64,000 nt of DNA. It comes from Mauremys mutica. Taxonomy: Eukaryota; Chordata; Testudines; Geoemydidae. Where the stretch lies: positions 15,829,553 to 15,893,552 of the forward strand of contig NC_059079.1 of NCBI RefSeq assembly GCF_020497125.1, written 5' to 3'. Below, in pieces: positions 10,705 to 20,880 of this stretch. The position numbers and the translations under genes were made by a program. Positions within the stretch are counted from its first letter, which is position 1; each line of letters opens with the position of its first letter. The notes beneath the pieces were generated by a model. It ran no database searches and was not told the DNA's origin. It saw only the letters and a list, made by a program, of their open reading frames with translations.

Positions 10705-12348
10705 AAGATGATAAAGTCATTGCGGAGAAACTAAATGGATTCTTTGCTTCAGTCTTCACAGCTGAGGATGTTAGGGAGATTCCCAAACCTGAGCCAGCTT
10801 TTGTAGGTGACAAATCTGAGGAACTGTCACAGATTGAAGTGTCACTAGAGGAGGTTTTGGAATTAATTGATAAACTCAACATTAACAAGTCACCGGGACC
10901 TGATGGCATTCACCCAAGAGTTCTGAAAGAACTCAAATGTGAAGTTGCAGAACTATTAACTAAGGTTTGTAACCTGTCCTTTAAATTGGCTTCGGTACCC
11001 AATGACTGGAAGTTAGCTAATGTAACGCCAATATTTAAAAAGGGCTCTAGAGGTGATCCCGGCAATTACAGACTGGTAAGTCTAATGTCGGTACCGGGCA
11101 AATTAGTTGAAACAATAGTAAAGAATAAATTGTCAGACACATAGATAAACTGTTGAGCAATAGTCAACATGGTTTCTATAAAGGGAAATCTTTGTGTCTT
11201 ACTAATCTATTAGAGTTCTTTGAAGGGGTCAACAAACATGTGGACAAGGGGGATCCTGTGGACATAGTGTACTTAGATTTCCAGAAAGCCTTTGACAAGG
11301 TCCCTCACCAAAGGCTCTTACGTAAATTAAGCTGTCATGGGATAACAGGGAAGGTCCTTTCATGGATTGAGAACTGGTTAAAAGACAGGGAACAAAGGGT
11401 AGGAATTAATGGTAAATTCTCAGAATGGAGAGGGGTAACTAGTGGTGTTCCCCAAGGGTCAGTCCTAGGACCAATCCTATTCAATTTATTCATAAATGAT
11501 CTGGAGAAAGGGGTAAACAGTGAGGTGGCAAAGTTTGCAGATGATACTAAACTACTCAAGATAGTTAAGACCAAAGCAGATTGTGAAGAACTTCAAAAAG
11601 ATCTCACAAAACTAAGTGATTGGGCAACAAAATGGCAACTGAAATTTAATGTGGATAAATGTAAAGTAATACACATTGGAAAAAATAACCCCAACTATAC
11701 ATACAATATGATGGGGGCTAATTTAGCTACAAGAAGTCAGGGAAAAGATCTTGGAGTCATCATGGATAGTTCTCTGAAGATGTCCACGCAGTGTGCAGAG
11801 GCAGTCAAAAAAGCAAACAGGATGTTAGGAATCATTAAAAAGGGGATAGCGAATAAGACTGAGAATATATTATTGCCCTTATATAAATCCATGGTAGGCC
11901 CACATCTTGAATACTGTGTACAGATGTGGTCTCCTCACCTCAAAAAAGATATACTGGCACTAGAAAAGTTTCAGAAAAGGGCAACTAAAATGATTAGGGC
12001 TTTGGAGAGGGTCCCATAGAAGGAAAGATTAAAGAGGCTAGGACTCTTCGGCTTGGAAAAGAGGAGATTAAGCGGGGATATGATAGAGGTATATAAAATC
12101 ATGAGTGATGTTGAGAAAGTGGATAAGGAGAAGTTATTTATTTATTCCCATAATTCAAGAACTAGGGGGTCACCAAATGAAATTAATAGGCAGCAGGTTT
12201 AAAACAAATAAAAGGAAGTTCTTCACGCAGCGCACAGTCAACTTGTGGAACTCCCTTACCTAAGGAGGTTGTGAAGGCTAGGACTATAACAGTGTTTAAT
12301 AGAGAACTGGATAAATTCATGATGGTTAAGTCCATAAATGGCTGTTAG
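10705..12348 (+). pseudogene. CR1 ORF2, C-terminal half, broken
   Basis: The translated product is the reverse transcriptase of a CR1 non-LTR element. The first open segment (10839-11144) holds the N-terminal part with NKSPGPDGIHPRVLKEL and PIFKKGSRGDPGNYR. After a stop at 11142-11144 and a frame change, a second segment (11153-12019) carries motif A (YLDFQKAFDKVPH, residues 40-52 of that segment), motif B (SGVPQGSVLGPILF) and the catalytic FADD (residues 128-131), the usual CR1 form of YxDD. A stop at 12017-12019 ends this segment where the copy at 54016 stays open. The natural ORF2 end lies near 12346-12348. At least three lesions make it non-functional. Confidence 0.92.
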
Positions 12349-12546
12349 CCAGGATGGGTAAAGAATGGTGTCCCTAGCCTCTGTTTGTCAGAGGATGGAG
12401 ATGGATGGCAGGAGAGAGATCACTTGATCATTGCCTGTTGGGTTCACTCCGTCTGGGGCACCTGGCATTGGCCACTGTTGGTAGACAGATATTGGGCTAG
12501 ATGGACCTTTGGTCTGACCCGGTACGGCCATTCTTATGTTCTTATC
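10705..12546 (+). mobile_element. CR1 LINE, 5'-truncated, with reverse transcriptase
   Basis: This is the longest CR1 copy in the window. It begins inside ORF2, upstream of the reverse transcriptase, and runs to a 3' end made of the 8-bp tail unit 'ttcttatg' twice. The 3' region from 'ctgtttgtcagaggatggag' to the end is nearly identical to that of the CR1 at 54016-54750, which suggests one young subfamily. The endonuclease half and the 5' region are missing. Retrotransposition by target-primed reverse transcription explains the 5' truncation. Confidence 0.93.
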
Positions 12547-12563
12547 TATAATTTTCACTCCAT

Positions 12564-12692
12564 ACATCTGAAGAAGTGTGTTTTTTACCCACGAAAACTT
12601 ATGCCCAAATAAATTTGTTAGTTTAAGGTGCCACTGGATTCCTTGTTGTTTTTGTGGATACAAACTAACATGGCTACCCCTCTGCTACTAAA
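12564..12692 (+). repeat. Short interspersed repeat with hammerhead-like core
   Basis: The unit has the blocks 'catctgaagaagtg', a short hairpin, 'acccacgaaa', 'atttgttagtttaaggtgcc' and 'taacatggctacccctctg'. A second copy lies at 46865-46995. The order CTGAAGA, stem-loop, GAAA resembles the catalytic core of hammerhead ribozymes, which are known from Penelope-like retroelement ends. In this copy the stem is imperfect (gtgtgt against acccac). The element class is not certain. Confidence 0.7.
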
Positions 12693-12904
12693 GGCCACGT
12701 GGCTTTTAGCTCGTGCTGTAGAGGCTCGTACATTTAGCTCCCAAGGTCCTAGGTTTGATCCCGCCCGCCGATGACTGGAGTTTGTCGGTGTTAAAAGTGG
12801 GGGCTCGTCCAGGATATCAACTGGGAAGTCTCTGAAGTTCAGGATGCACTTTCTCAGCTAGGGGTGTGGTTTTCTGTCCCTTCTAGTGGCACTGAGATCA
12901 CTTA
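12688..12904 (+). repeat. LTR-like unit with tRNA-Pro-type primer site
   Basis: A unit of about 105 bp (12688-12797) is followed at once by tgggggctcgtccagga (12798-12814). This differs by one base from the sequence complementary to the 3' end of tRNA-Pro, the primer site of many gammaretrovirus-like elements. A related unit occurs at 13231-13326. The layout suggests the remains of a very short LTR retroelement (unit, primer site, short interior, unit) later split by the MITE at 12905-13199. No coding sequence is left. A tandem tRNA-like SINE is the main alternative, because 'taggtttgatcccg' also resembles a B box. Confidence 0.45.
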
Positions 12905-13199
12905 GGCCACGTCTATACTTACCTGCCGGGTCGACGCGGCGAGTTCGACTTCTCGGAGTTCGAACTATCGCGTCTGATCTAGACGCGATAGTTCGAACTC
13001 CGGAAGCGCCGCGGTCGACTCCGGTACTCCACCGCGGCAGGAAGAGTTGCCGGAGTCGACCTTGGAGCCGCGGAGTTCGCTTCCGCAGCGTCTGGACGGT
13101 AAGTCATTCGAACTAGGGTAGTTCGAATTCAGCTGCGTTATTCACGTAGCTGAATTCGCGTACCCTAGTTCGAACCAGGGGCTGTGTGTAGACCAGGGC
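12905..13199. mobile_element. Harbinger MITE 1 (295 bp)
   Basis: It begins ggccacgtctatac and ends gtagaccagggc, matching in inverted orientation, with TTA on both sides (12902-12904 and 13200-13202). This is the 3-bp target duplication of PIF/Harbinger. The inside contains two hairpins. One has perfect 22-bp arms at 12954-12975 and 12981-13002 around a 5-bp loop. The other is imperfect, at about 13108-13137 against 13145-13175. Both include TTCGAA motifs, as do the ends of the full element at 28529. It has no coding capacity and depends on a transposase supplied elsewhere. Confidence 0.9.
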
Positions 13200-13230
13200 T
13201 TAGAGATTAATGAGTATGCTGTAGCCTTAG

Positions 13231-13326
13231 CTAAGGGCCATGTGGCTTTTAGCTCATGCATTTAGCTGCTAGAGGTTCCAGATTCAATATCACCCGCCAA
13301 CGACCGGGGTCTGTCGGTCTTAAATA
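13231..13326 (+). repeat. Second copy of the LTR-like unit
   Basis: The blocks 'ccatgtggcttttagctcat', 'cacccgccaacgaccggggt' and 'ctgtcggtcttaaa' repeat, with changes, the unit at 12688-12797. No primer site follows this copy, as expected for a downstream LTR, but I see no clear polypurine tract before it. Confidence 0.5.
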
Positions 13327-13765
13327 CACACCCACAACATTGTGACTAATGTTAGCATCAGAGTCCAATTCATAGTCATCTTCTGCCGAGTCTTTGCCAT
13401 CCATTTCTTTCAGCCAATTACAAACCCAGGACAAATGTGATTTGCAAAGAGAACAGGATCTCTGGCAAGGTAAAGGAATGTGGAATGCTCTAGTGGGCTG
13501 AGAGACAGAAACTCTTAAATTCAAATCCCAACTCAGAAAAAGACTTGTTGTGCAACCTTAGGCACGTCACTCAGATTCTGGCTCAACTCCTGTGGAAGTC
13601 CGTGTGAGTTTTTCTATTGACTTTGTAACCCTTCTGCCAGGTGGTGTCAGCAACAAGTGCCAGGATCCAATATCTAGGGGTTTCATTTAATGAGACAAAA
13701 CAGAACCAGCTTGAGCCCCCACCCAGTAATTTGGGAAGACCAAACACCACCCTGGGTGCCTCTGA
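13327..13765. other. No gene recognised
   Basis: No recognisable element or exon. A 91-codon minus-strand frame crosses the repeat boundary at 13249-13524 and is not supported. Confidence 0.5.
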
Positions 13766-14060
13766 GGCCATGTCTACACTTACAGGTAGATGGACACTGC
13801 TGCAATTGATGCATTGGTGTCGATTTAGCGGGTTTAGTGAAGACACTCTAAATTGATCGCAGAGTGCTCTACCATCGACTTTGGTACTCCAGCTCCCTGA
13901 GAAGTGTAAGGGAAGTCGATGGGAGAGGGTCTCCCTTTGACACAGCGCTGTGTAGACACTGTGGTAAGTCAGCCTAAGCTACATCAGCTTCAGTTACGTT
14001 ATTCATGTAACTGAAGTGGCATAAGTTAAGTCGACTTACCACAGTAGTGTAGACCAGCCC
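13766..14060. mobile_element. Harbinger MITE 2 (295 bp)
   Basis: Its ends are ggccatgtctacactta on the left and tagtgtagaccagccc on the right, in inverted orientation. The flanks are tga (13763-13765) and taa (14061-14063), a one-base-different TAA duplication. Its length equals that of MITE 1. Both carry the block 'gttattca(t/c)gta(a/g)ctgaa' inside a hairpin near the right end, so they are related but well-separated copies. No coding capacity. Confidence 0.88.
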
Positions 14061-14526
14061 TAAGAGGCAGTACTTCCCCACTCGTAAGCACTGATTCTGT
14101 GTATAGCAAAAGGAAAATTTTTATTAAAATGGAAAGGGCACCCAGCGTTAGTTTGCGAAAACACCACAACAATGATTTGAAACCATATAACCGTAAGCAA
14201 ACCCACACCCCACAGTACGTTGGACAGTGTCCTTGGCCTCAGTTTCCCACCTTGCGGTGTGAAACTCCAATGAACGAATATCACTTTAACATGCCATTCC
14301 CCTTTCCCTCCACTCCTCCCCACTCACATTTGGTTGTCGTCAGTCAGCGAGGACCCAGTGTTCAGAGGTGTGTTCACATGGGTTCACCTCCTGCTCCTTC
14401 AGAGGGGCTGGAGTGTTGAGCCAGGCCTCTGCTGCTGCTGCCATCTCAACAAATGTCTTGTTGCTGCTGCAGCCTCTGCTGCTCCTCACCGCTGCTGCTT
14501 CTGTTTTCTCTGCTGTTGCTGGCTGC

Positions 14527-15510
14527 TTAAGAACATAAGAATGGCCATACTGGGTCAAACCAATGGTCCATCTCACAAAGTATCCTGTCTTCTGACAGGA
14601 GCCAGTGCCAGGCGCTTTAGAGGGAATTAACAGAACATTCCAATTAGCAAGTGATCCATCCCTTGTTATCCACTCCCAGTTTCTGGCAATCAGAGGCTTA
14701 AGACACCCAGAGCATGGGGTTGCATTCCTGACCCTCTTGGCTAATAGCCATTGATGGATCTATCCTCCATGAACTTATCTAGGTTTATTTTAACCCCGTT
14801 ATAGTTTTGGCCTTCACAGCATCCCCTGGCAACACGTTCCACAGGCTGACTGCGTTGTGTGAAGTAGTACTTCCTTTTTGTTTGTTTTTAAACTTGCTGC
14901 CTATTAATTTCATTGGGTGACCCCTGGTTCATGTGTTATGTGAAGGAGTAAATAACACTTACTTTCTCCACACTCGTCATGTTTTTATAGACTTCTGTCA
15001 GATCCCCCCCAGCTCTCTCTTTTCAAGCTGAAAAGGTCCAGTCTTAATCTTAATCTCTGCTCACATGGATGCTGTTCCATGTCCCTAATAATTTTTGTTG
15101 CCCTTTTCTGTACTTTCTCCAACTCTAACACATATTTTTTTAGATGGGGCGACCAGAACTGCACACAGTATTCAAGGTGTAGGCATACCATGAATTTAAA
15201 TAGTAGCATTATGATATTTTCTGCCTTATCTAATGCTTTCCTAATGGTTCCTAGCATTCTGTAAGCTTTTTTTGACTGCCGCTGCACACTGAGTGGATGT
15301 TTCAGAGAACCGTCCATAATGACTCCAAGTTCTCTTTCTTGAGTTGTAACAGATAATTTAGATCCCATCATTTTGTATGTATAACTGGGATTATGTTTTC
15401 CAACGTGCATTACTTTGCATTTGTCAACGTTGAATTTCATCTGCCATTTTCTTGCCCAGTCAGTCAGTGTTGTGAGATCTCTTTGTAACTCTTTGCAGTT
15501 TGCTTTAGAC
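14527..15510 (-). mobile_element. CR1 LINE, minus strand, 5'-truncated
   Basis: The tail lies at the left as 'gaacataagaatggccatac', the reverse of the 'ttcttatgttc' CR1 3' end. The ORF2 C-terminal region follows to about 15510. It belongs to the same tail class as the CR1s at 10705, 47424 and 54016. Confidence 0.9.
14985..15510 (-). pseudogene. CR1 ORF2 C-terminal fragment
   Basis: An open segment of 151 codons (14985-15440, minus strand) encodes the thumb-side part of a CR1 reverse transcriptase, after the catalytic motif. It includes MKFNVDKCKVMHVGKHNPS, ERELGVIMDGSL and LEYCVQFWSPHLKK, all typical of CR1 proteins. The catalytic FADD part is lost by 5' truncation and the frame fails before the natural C-terminus, so the copy is dead. 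Confidence 0.88.
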
Positions 15511-15990
15511 TTAGCTTGCTGCCTCTGTTATCTCTGCTGCCACCTGCAGCTCACTGCCCCTGTTCTCTCTGCCTCTGCTCAGCTCTGCCGCTGCTATCAC
15601 TGCTGCTGTTTGCCGCATTCTGAGGTTCCACCACTTAGCCCAGGTCTTGTTGATTCTAGTGCTTAGTGATTCACGGGGAAACTTACTGCTAGTGTAGCTT
15701 CTGCATTGCCTTTCATTGCAACACTGTCCCCGCATCAGTTCTAAGGCTTAGCCCCAAGACAGCTCATTGCAATCACTGTCCAATTAGCTTGCCTTTAAAC
15801 ACTAGAGAGGTGAGAGTCACGTGGTGTCTAGGAACACCTGTCCCCACCCCCTCTGACTTCCACTGGCCTTTTTAGCAAGTGAGGTTCAATTTAGGGTGCC
15901 TCCCTTGATCAGGGCATGCTAAGTACAGCTCTGCTGCCCTTTACTCATGCAATAAGGATAACATTTCATTACCCCTGCATTCAAATTGAA

Positions 15991-16400
15991 AAATTTTAAT
16001 AAAGCTAATGTTAAACAGGAGAAAAGAGTGTCTGTACATCTGGGTATAGTGCTTAGATTATCCACAAATACAAAGTTTTGTTTTAAAAATCATAAGATAC
16101 ATATAGTTCATAATCAGCAAAAGCCCAAATTTAGGTGAATAAATTTACCAGTACAGTTTAGATATTAGCATCCAAGTATTTGGGTACATCACTCATGAAA
16201 AGTTGTACGGAAAGTTGGTTGTGGAAAGCAAAATACATCAACGAGTGAAGATTGTCCCTACTCAAGTTAATTGTAACCCCAAACCAGCCAAAATTGATCA
16301 CTTTGGCAAAGCAGCTCTGTCTGCTGAATACCTAGGCAGAGTAGCTAAGTCTATGCAAACATGGTCTGCTCCAGAAGTCTTTTAGGTAATAATTGGAAAT
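15991..16400. other. No gene recognised
   Basis: AT-rich sequence. A 60-codon open frame at 16203-16385 has no recognisable feature. Confidence 0.5.
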
Positions 16401-16570
16401 ATACCAATCTCCTAGAACTGGAAGGGACCTTGAAAGGTCATTGAGTCCAGCCCCCTGCCTTCACTAGCAGGACCAATTTTTGCCCCAGATTCCTAAGTGG
16501 CCTCCTCAAGGATTGAACTCACAACGCTGGGTTTAGCAGGCCAATGCTCAAACCACTGAGCTATCCCTCC
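16401..16570 (-). mobile_element. Cry-type tRNA-derived SINE
   Basis: Read on the minus strand it starts ggagggatagctcagtgg. The A box lies around 16546-16563 (tagctcagtggtttgagc) and the B box around 16509-16525 (gttgtgagttcaatcct). It continues through 'ctggggcaaaaattggtcct' to the CR1-like 3' part 'gaaggcagggggctggactc'. This is the arrangement of the tRNA-Lys-derived SINE of cryptodiran turtles, which supports the host assignment. The copy appears nearly full length. Confidence 0.85.
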
Positions 16571-16649
16571 ACTCCTTTTCCCCTCCATTTGTCACCTGAT
16601 GTCAGGGGAACCTTCATTCAGACCCTGCTTATAACTTCAATGGGAGATG

Positions 16650-16790
16650 CAACAGGCCCTTAAACCTCTGTGTCTCCATTGTGTCATCTGTGAAATGGGA
16701 ATAATACTTAAGTACTTTCACATGTTGTGAAGATTAATCAAGGTGTATAAAATGTTTTGAAATATAAACTATTAGCTTCCTATTTTCTTA
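16650..16790 (+). repeat. MIR-like SINE tail
   Basis: The block 'cccttaaacctctgtgtctc' then 'tgtcatctgtgaaatgggaa' and 'taatactt' is the MIR core and tail. The tRNA-related head is not recognisable. Confidence 0.7.
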
Positions 16791-17282
16791 TGGCCTTAAT
16801 AAGCACCAGTGTCTACTTTAATGTGTGGCAATTACCTTTTCTTACCCTGCTATAAATATAAATGCTTTATCCTTCAAGTCAGGATTTAGCAATATTTCAA
16901 CAACATGCACTCCATTGAAGGGTTTCCTTGCTATAGTGCAGAACATCCCAGGAATATTAGAGATGGGCAAACTGATTCAAGGTAGATAAGATCCAACAGC
17001 AGAGCCCAAAAGTTAGCCTCAAACTAATTGAAATTTGAAAAAGTTTTATCTGTTGATATTGTAAATTCTTTGGGATAGAAACTGTCTCTGACTGTGTGTT
17101 TGGACAGCATGCAGAGCTACAGTCATGCAAATAATACTAATTACCTTTTCCAGACCATTAGATTTTGGTGTCATATATCTTTGCATTTTTATGTTTATGC
17201 TAGACGTAAAGGCAGGAATGCTGCAATATGGAATATACTTTAGTCAAGCACAGGTTATTAGGCTCAATACAGGAATAATAAA
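16791..17282. other. No gene recognised
   Basis: About 17060-17125 contains the degraded dispersed repeat tail with 'ttctttgggatagaaactgt'. Nothing else is recognisable. Confidence 0.45.
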
Positions 17283-17358
17283 ATTCTCTGGCCGGTGTTA
17301 TGTACAGGATGTCAGACTAGCTGATCTAATGGGCTTTTCTGGATTTAAAATCTATGAA
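17283..17358 (+). repeat. CR1 3' tail fragment
   Basis: It contains 'attctctggccggtgttatg' and 'gtcagactagctgatctaat', ending 'aaaatctatgaatc'. This is a short CR1 3' end. Confidence 0.75.
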
Positions 17359-20300
17359 TCCAAGAAAATATAATGAATAGGCTGTGGACTTACATTGAGG
17401 ATAGTTTTTCCTGCCCAACCAGAAGCAGAAAGTGCTGGAAATCTTGCAAGACATTATGTATTTGTGAGGTTCCAGCCCAGTTTTTGATCCCCATGCAGCA
17501 GACATGATACTTTTAAACTTCTTTTGACCTTTATGTAGGCATGTTTAGCACCTCCAGTTTTGCCCCCTAAGAAATCTAGAGTCCTCAGTTGCATGCATGT
17601 GCTGATGGCTGTAAGTGAAGGCAAAGTTTGCTCCCTACAGAGCAATTCTTGACTTAGTACTGAGTAATGGAGTGACCATGTATGTGCACAGGAGCTCACA
17701 AACAATAATCATAATCTAATCACATATCTAATTAAGATGAAAGTGAGACCAAAAAGGGAGACTAATGAAGATGTAGACTTCCAGTAAAGCATACATTTGA
17801 GGAATGCCAGCAGTGGTGGGTGAAATACAGCACAGGACCACAGGAGAAATAGAGACAACAGAAAGTGCTCAATGAAGAATGACTGCATCCACCAAGGATA
17901 GGCATGCCCCACTCGCAATAAATACACATAGTAGAATGATAAACAAGGTGATGCAAAAGTGCATCAAGGGTAAGGAAAAGGCTTCAAGGTGGGTGTCTTA
18001 AGAGGTCAGACAAAGAAGTGGGGAACTGGATAGATTATAAGGGGAAAAGCGAGTCTCAAAGTGCTGACAAAAGCAAAGGCTGAGAATTGGCTGAAGATTG
18101 CACATACCATTCCAGTGAATGGTAGGAATTTTAAACACCTTTATGGTATACCAGTGGGAATAGAGGCTGTTTATTAGCCATTGTGGTGAATACTGTTAAA
18201 CATATAAGCTGAAATAAGTTTTTGTCATCTTCAAAGAAATGCCATTAAGCTATGCCTGAGAGAGCTCCCCAGCTCAGCCATGTCGCTACAGTCACAGAAT
18301 ATCTGACTCCAGGAAAACATTGTTTTCTTTCTTCAGTCTGGGCCTCGGCTTTATTATTATTTTAAATGAATGGATAAAGATCTCCAAACCTGTGGCAGCC
18401 ACCTAAGTGCAACTGTGGCTACAGTGGAAACATGGATCGACCCTTAACCAGAGAAGGCTGTGGAAGGAACTACTCATAAGAAGATCTGGCAAAAAATAAT
18501 ATTTGCCTGTTAGATTTTTCAAAGTAAATTGGGGAGAGAAGGGAAAGAGAAGTGGTTATGGATTGAAGTTGAAGCAATTCAGCCAGAATTTCTGTGCACA
18601 AAATGGAATTAAGATGGGCTAAGGAGGTGATATTTGGATGTGGTTTAGTCTAGAATTCAGAGTTCGGTGTCTTGTGTGAACCAAACATAAGCCTAGGCTT
18701 TGATTTGGTGCTGCCACACTCTTACAAGCTGTTCTTACGAAATTTCAGCAGAAAATCATAGAAGTCTTGTGAGACCCACTGAAAGGTTTCCACTAGTTTG
18801 AGCCGCAGCCAAAGTAGATTTTAAAAATGAGGCCCCTTTCAGTGGGATTCAAAACCAGATCCAAACAGATACTGGGATTTGAATCCAAAAACCCTCTTCA
18901 CAAAATAATGAAGTTTAGCACCGATATTCTAGATTGGATATTCCCCTACCCCCTTTATTTTCAGTTGGAATAAGAAACAAGTTTACAACTAGTGGTGAGG
19001 GAACCTCAAAAGATACAGAATTCCTGTTCAAGTCAATAAGCAACTAGTAGTTAAGATAGGTGAATTTATTTAGATCTCTGTTTTAGAAATCTAGGTTCAT
19101 CTAAACTAGACACAGCACAAAAGGTAGCTTTTTCTAATGGTATTTCTGCTTCTGGGCAAAGCCAGCAAAGCTGAGGCACGAGGGAAAGTAATTGGGTGCA
19201 TGCATGTGCACATACAGGAAAGGAGTGGCTGGGAAGGGGATAGGTTCAGTTTGAAATATGGCTTTGACTCAGTTCTTATTATATACAACCCCATTCACAA
19301 TGTCAGAAGCTGGCAGGAAGTACAAGTGAATAGGGTGAGATGAAATGTCATCTGGAGATGGATAAATCTTTGGAAAAGTAGGGAGCGTGGCACTAAATTT
19401 TCAAGGTAAAGATGAGGAGGGATCATGTGGACTGATTTGCTTGCTTGTTTCTTGATCTGAAAAGCTCAGGTCTTATTGGACTATATAATTCCCACCTTGC
19501 CCATCGCATGCATTTATGGTGAGGCACAAGGGTCCGTTCCTGCAATTCTTACTCATGTGAGTAGTCCCAGTGCAGTCAATGGGACTACTTGCATGTGTAA
19601 AGGTTGCAGTTTTGGGCACATGATCAGAAAAGTTATGGATCAGTCCCTTGGCTGGAGGAAACTTTGTGGTGTCTGAGAGGTCATTGTTTTCCATTTTGGG
19701 CCTGAATTTAAGAGACGCCTCTTGTTTCATTGCCTCCCAGACACCAGTGCCCTCTTCTCCTTTACTTGGTTTCCTGTGTGTGCTGAAGCTTCCAACTACC
19801 AGACTATTTCTCAAACATTCATGACTTATTTATGTGTCCATTCAGATGCCTGACTTGCATCTTTCACACTGTTTGGAACATTCTTTCCCCTGTGATCATT
19901 CCCTCTGTGATAATGCTAGCTTTAAAGCACTGGTAGTGAAACCTCTGATCCTATCCAAGGTAACTCTGCTTCCACACAGAGTAGTGACACTTGGAGTTCT
20001 GAAATTATCACTTTGCTTAATAAGTTACATCCGTCATTCTTGGATGGAATCCATGGCAAACAGAATGTGATAAAAGTTAAAACTAATGAGCGTCTTCAAG
20101 AAAGGATAGGGAGCTTCTGTTATTTCATTTAGTCGTAAGAATTTAACTTCTGGCACTTCCATCACATCTCCAAATGGTAACTAAAGGTTGTTACTTTTTC
20201 AAGTTGTGCTGTGTAGCACATTTCATCAATTAAAATGCACCCTCAGTGTAAAATCACAACAGGGCCAGGCATGAAGGATGCTATCATGTGATTTTTTTTT

Positions 20301-20644
20301 AAAGGATACTTTTGTTTCAAGTTGCTGAGCTCTGTTGTATAGCAGATTTGTGCTAAAGATAACATAGCATTACAAATATCCACTAAATGAATGCAACATG
20401 TTCATCTTATAGCCACGATGCAATTTACATTGCAAGTAGAAATATCTGTTTCGTATACCTTAATTATGTTTATAATGGTGATTTTGAACTTTTTTGTCCT
20501 AAAAGGAAGTAACTTCCTCATTGCTGTGGATTTTGTGCAGTGACAACACCTTATGATGGTCAACAGGCACTATACCAATGATGCTTGAGTGTAGTTTCAA
20601 GACCTTGACGTGGATGTTAGGATTATGCCGCAGAATGTTGTACC
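17359..20644. other. Long stretch with no gene or named repeat
   Basis: I see no exon or RNA gene. About 19525-19620 carries an old inverted-repeat motif ('ctcatgtgagtagtcccag' and 'caatgggactacttgcatgt') that recurs near 42250 and 58690. A 113-codon minus-strand frame at 19473-19814 overlaps this motif and is unlikely to be real. Confidence 0.5.
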
Positions 20645-20880
20645 ATAGTTAGAGCAGGGGACTGATGGTGGGGACAGCTGGGGTCTAGCCCCAGCTCTGC
20701 TACTGACTTCATAAGTGTCCTTTGGTAAGTAATTTAACCCTGAGTGCTGCTCAAGACACTGACTTGCTGTGTTATCTTAGGCCAGTCACTTACCCCATCT
20801 GTGTCTTTTTCCCCATCTATAAAATGGGATAATAAAGTCTATTTGACAATGCCTTGAGATCCTCAGACTGTATAAGTGAA
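20645..20880 (+). repeat. MIR-like core-SINE
   Basis: It contains 'gttagagcaggggactgatg' at the tRNA-like head, 'agccccagctctgctactga', then a duplicated middle and 'cccatctataaaatgggata' with 'aataaagtct'. The order is that of MIR. The middle appears expanded, with two 'gtaagtaattt'/'ccagtcactta' blocks. Confidence 0.75.

Larger units (their letters stand above)
14064..15990. repeat. CTG-rich repeat region interrupted by a CR1
   Basis: CTG-rich sequence (14430-14525) stops where the minus-strand CR1 begins and resumes at once after it (15515-15620), with the same 'gctgctgc' and 'tctctgctg' words. The two flanks are therefore parts of one older unit. A second class of sequence ('tttttattaaaatggaaagg' near 14115) lies upstream. 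It may be an old LTR element, but I could not identify paired LTRs or a primer site. Confidence 0.4.
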
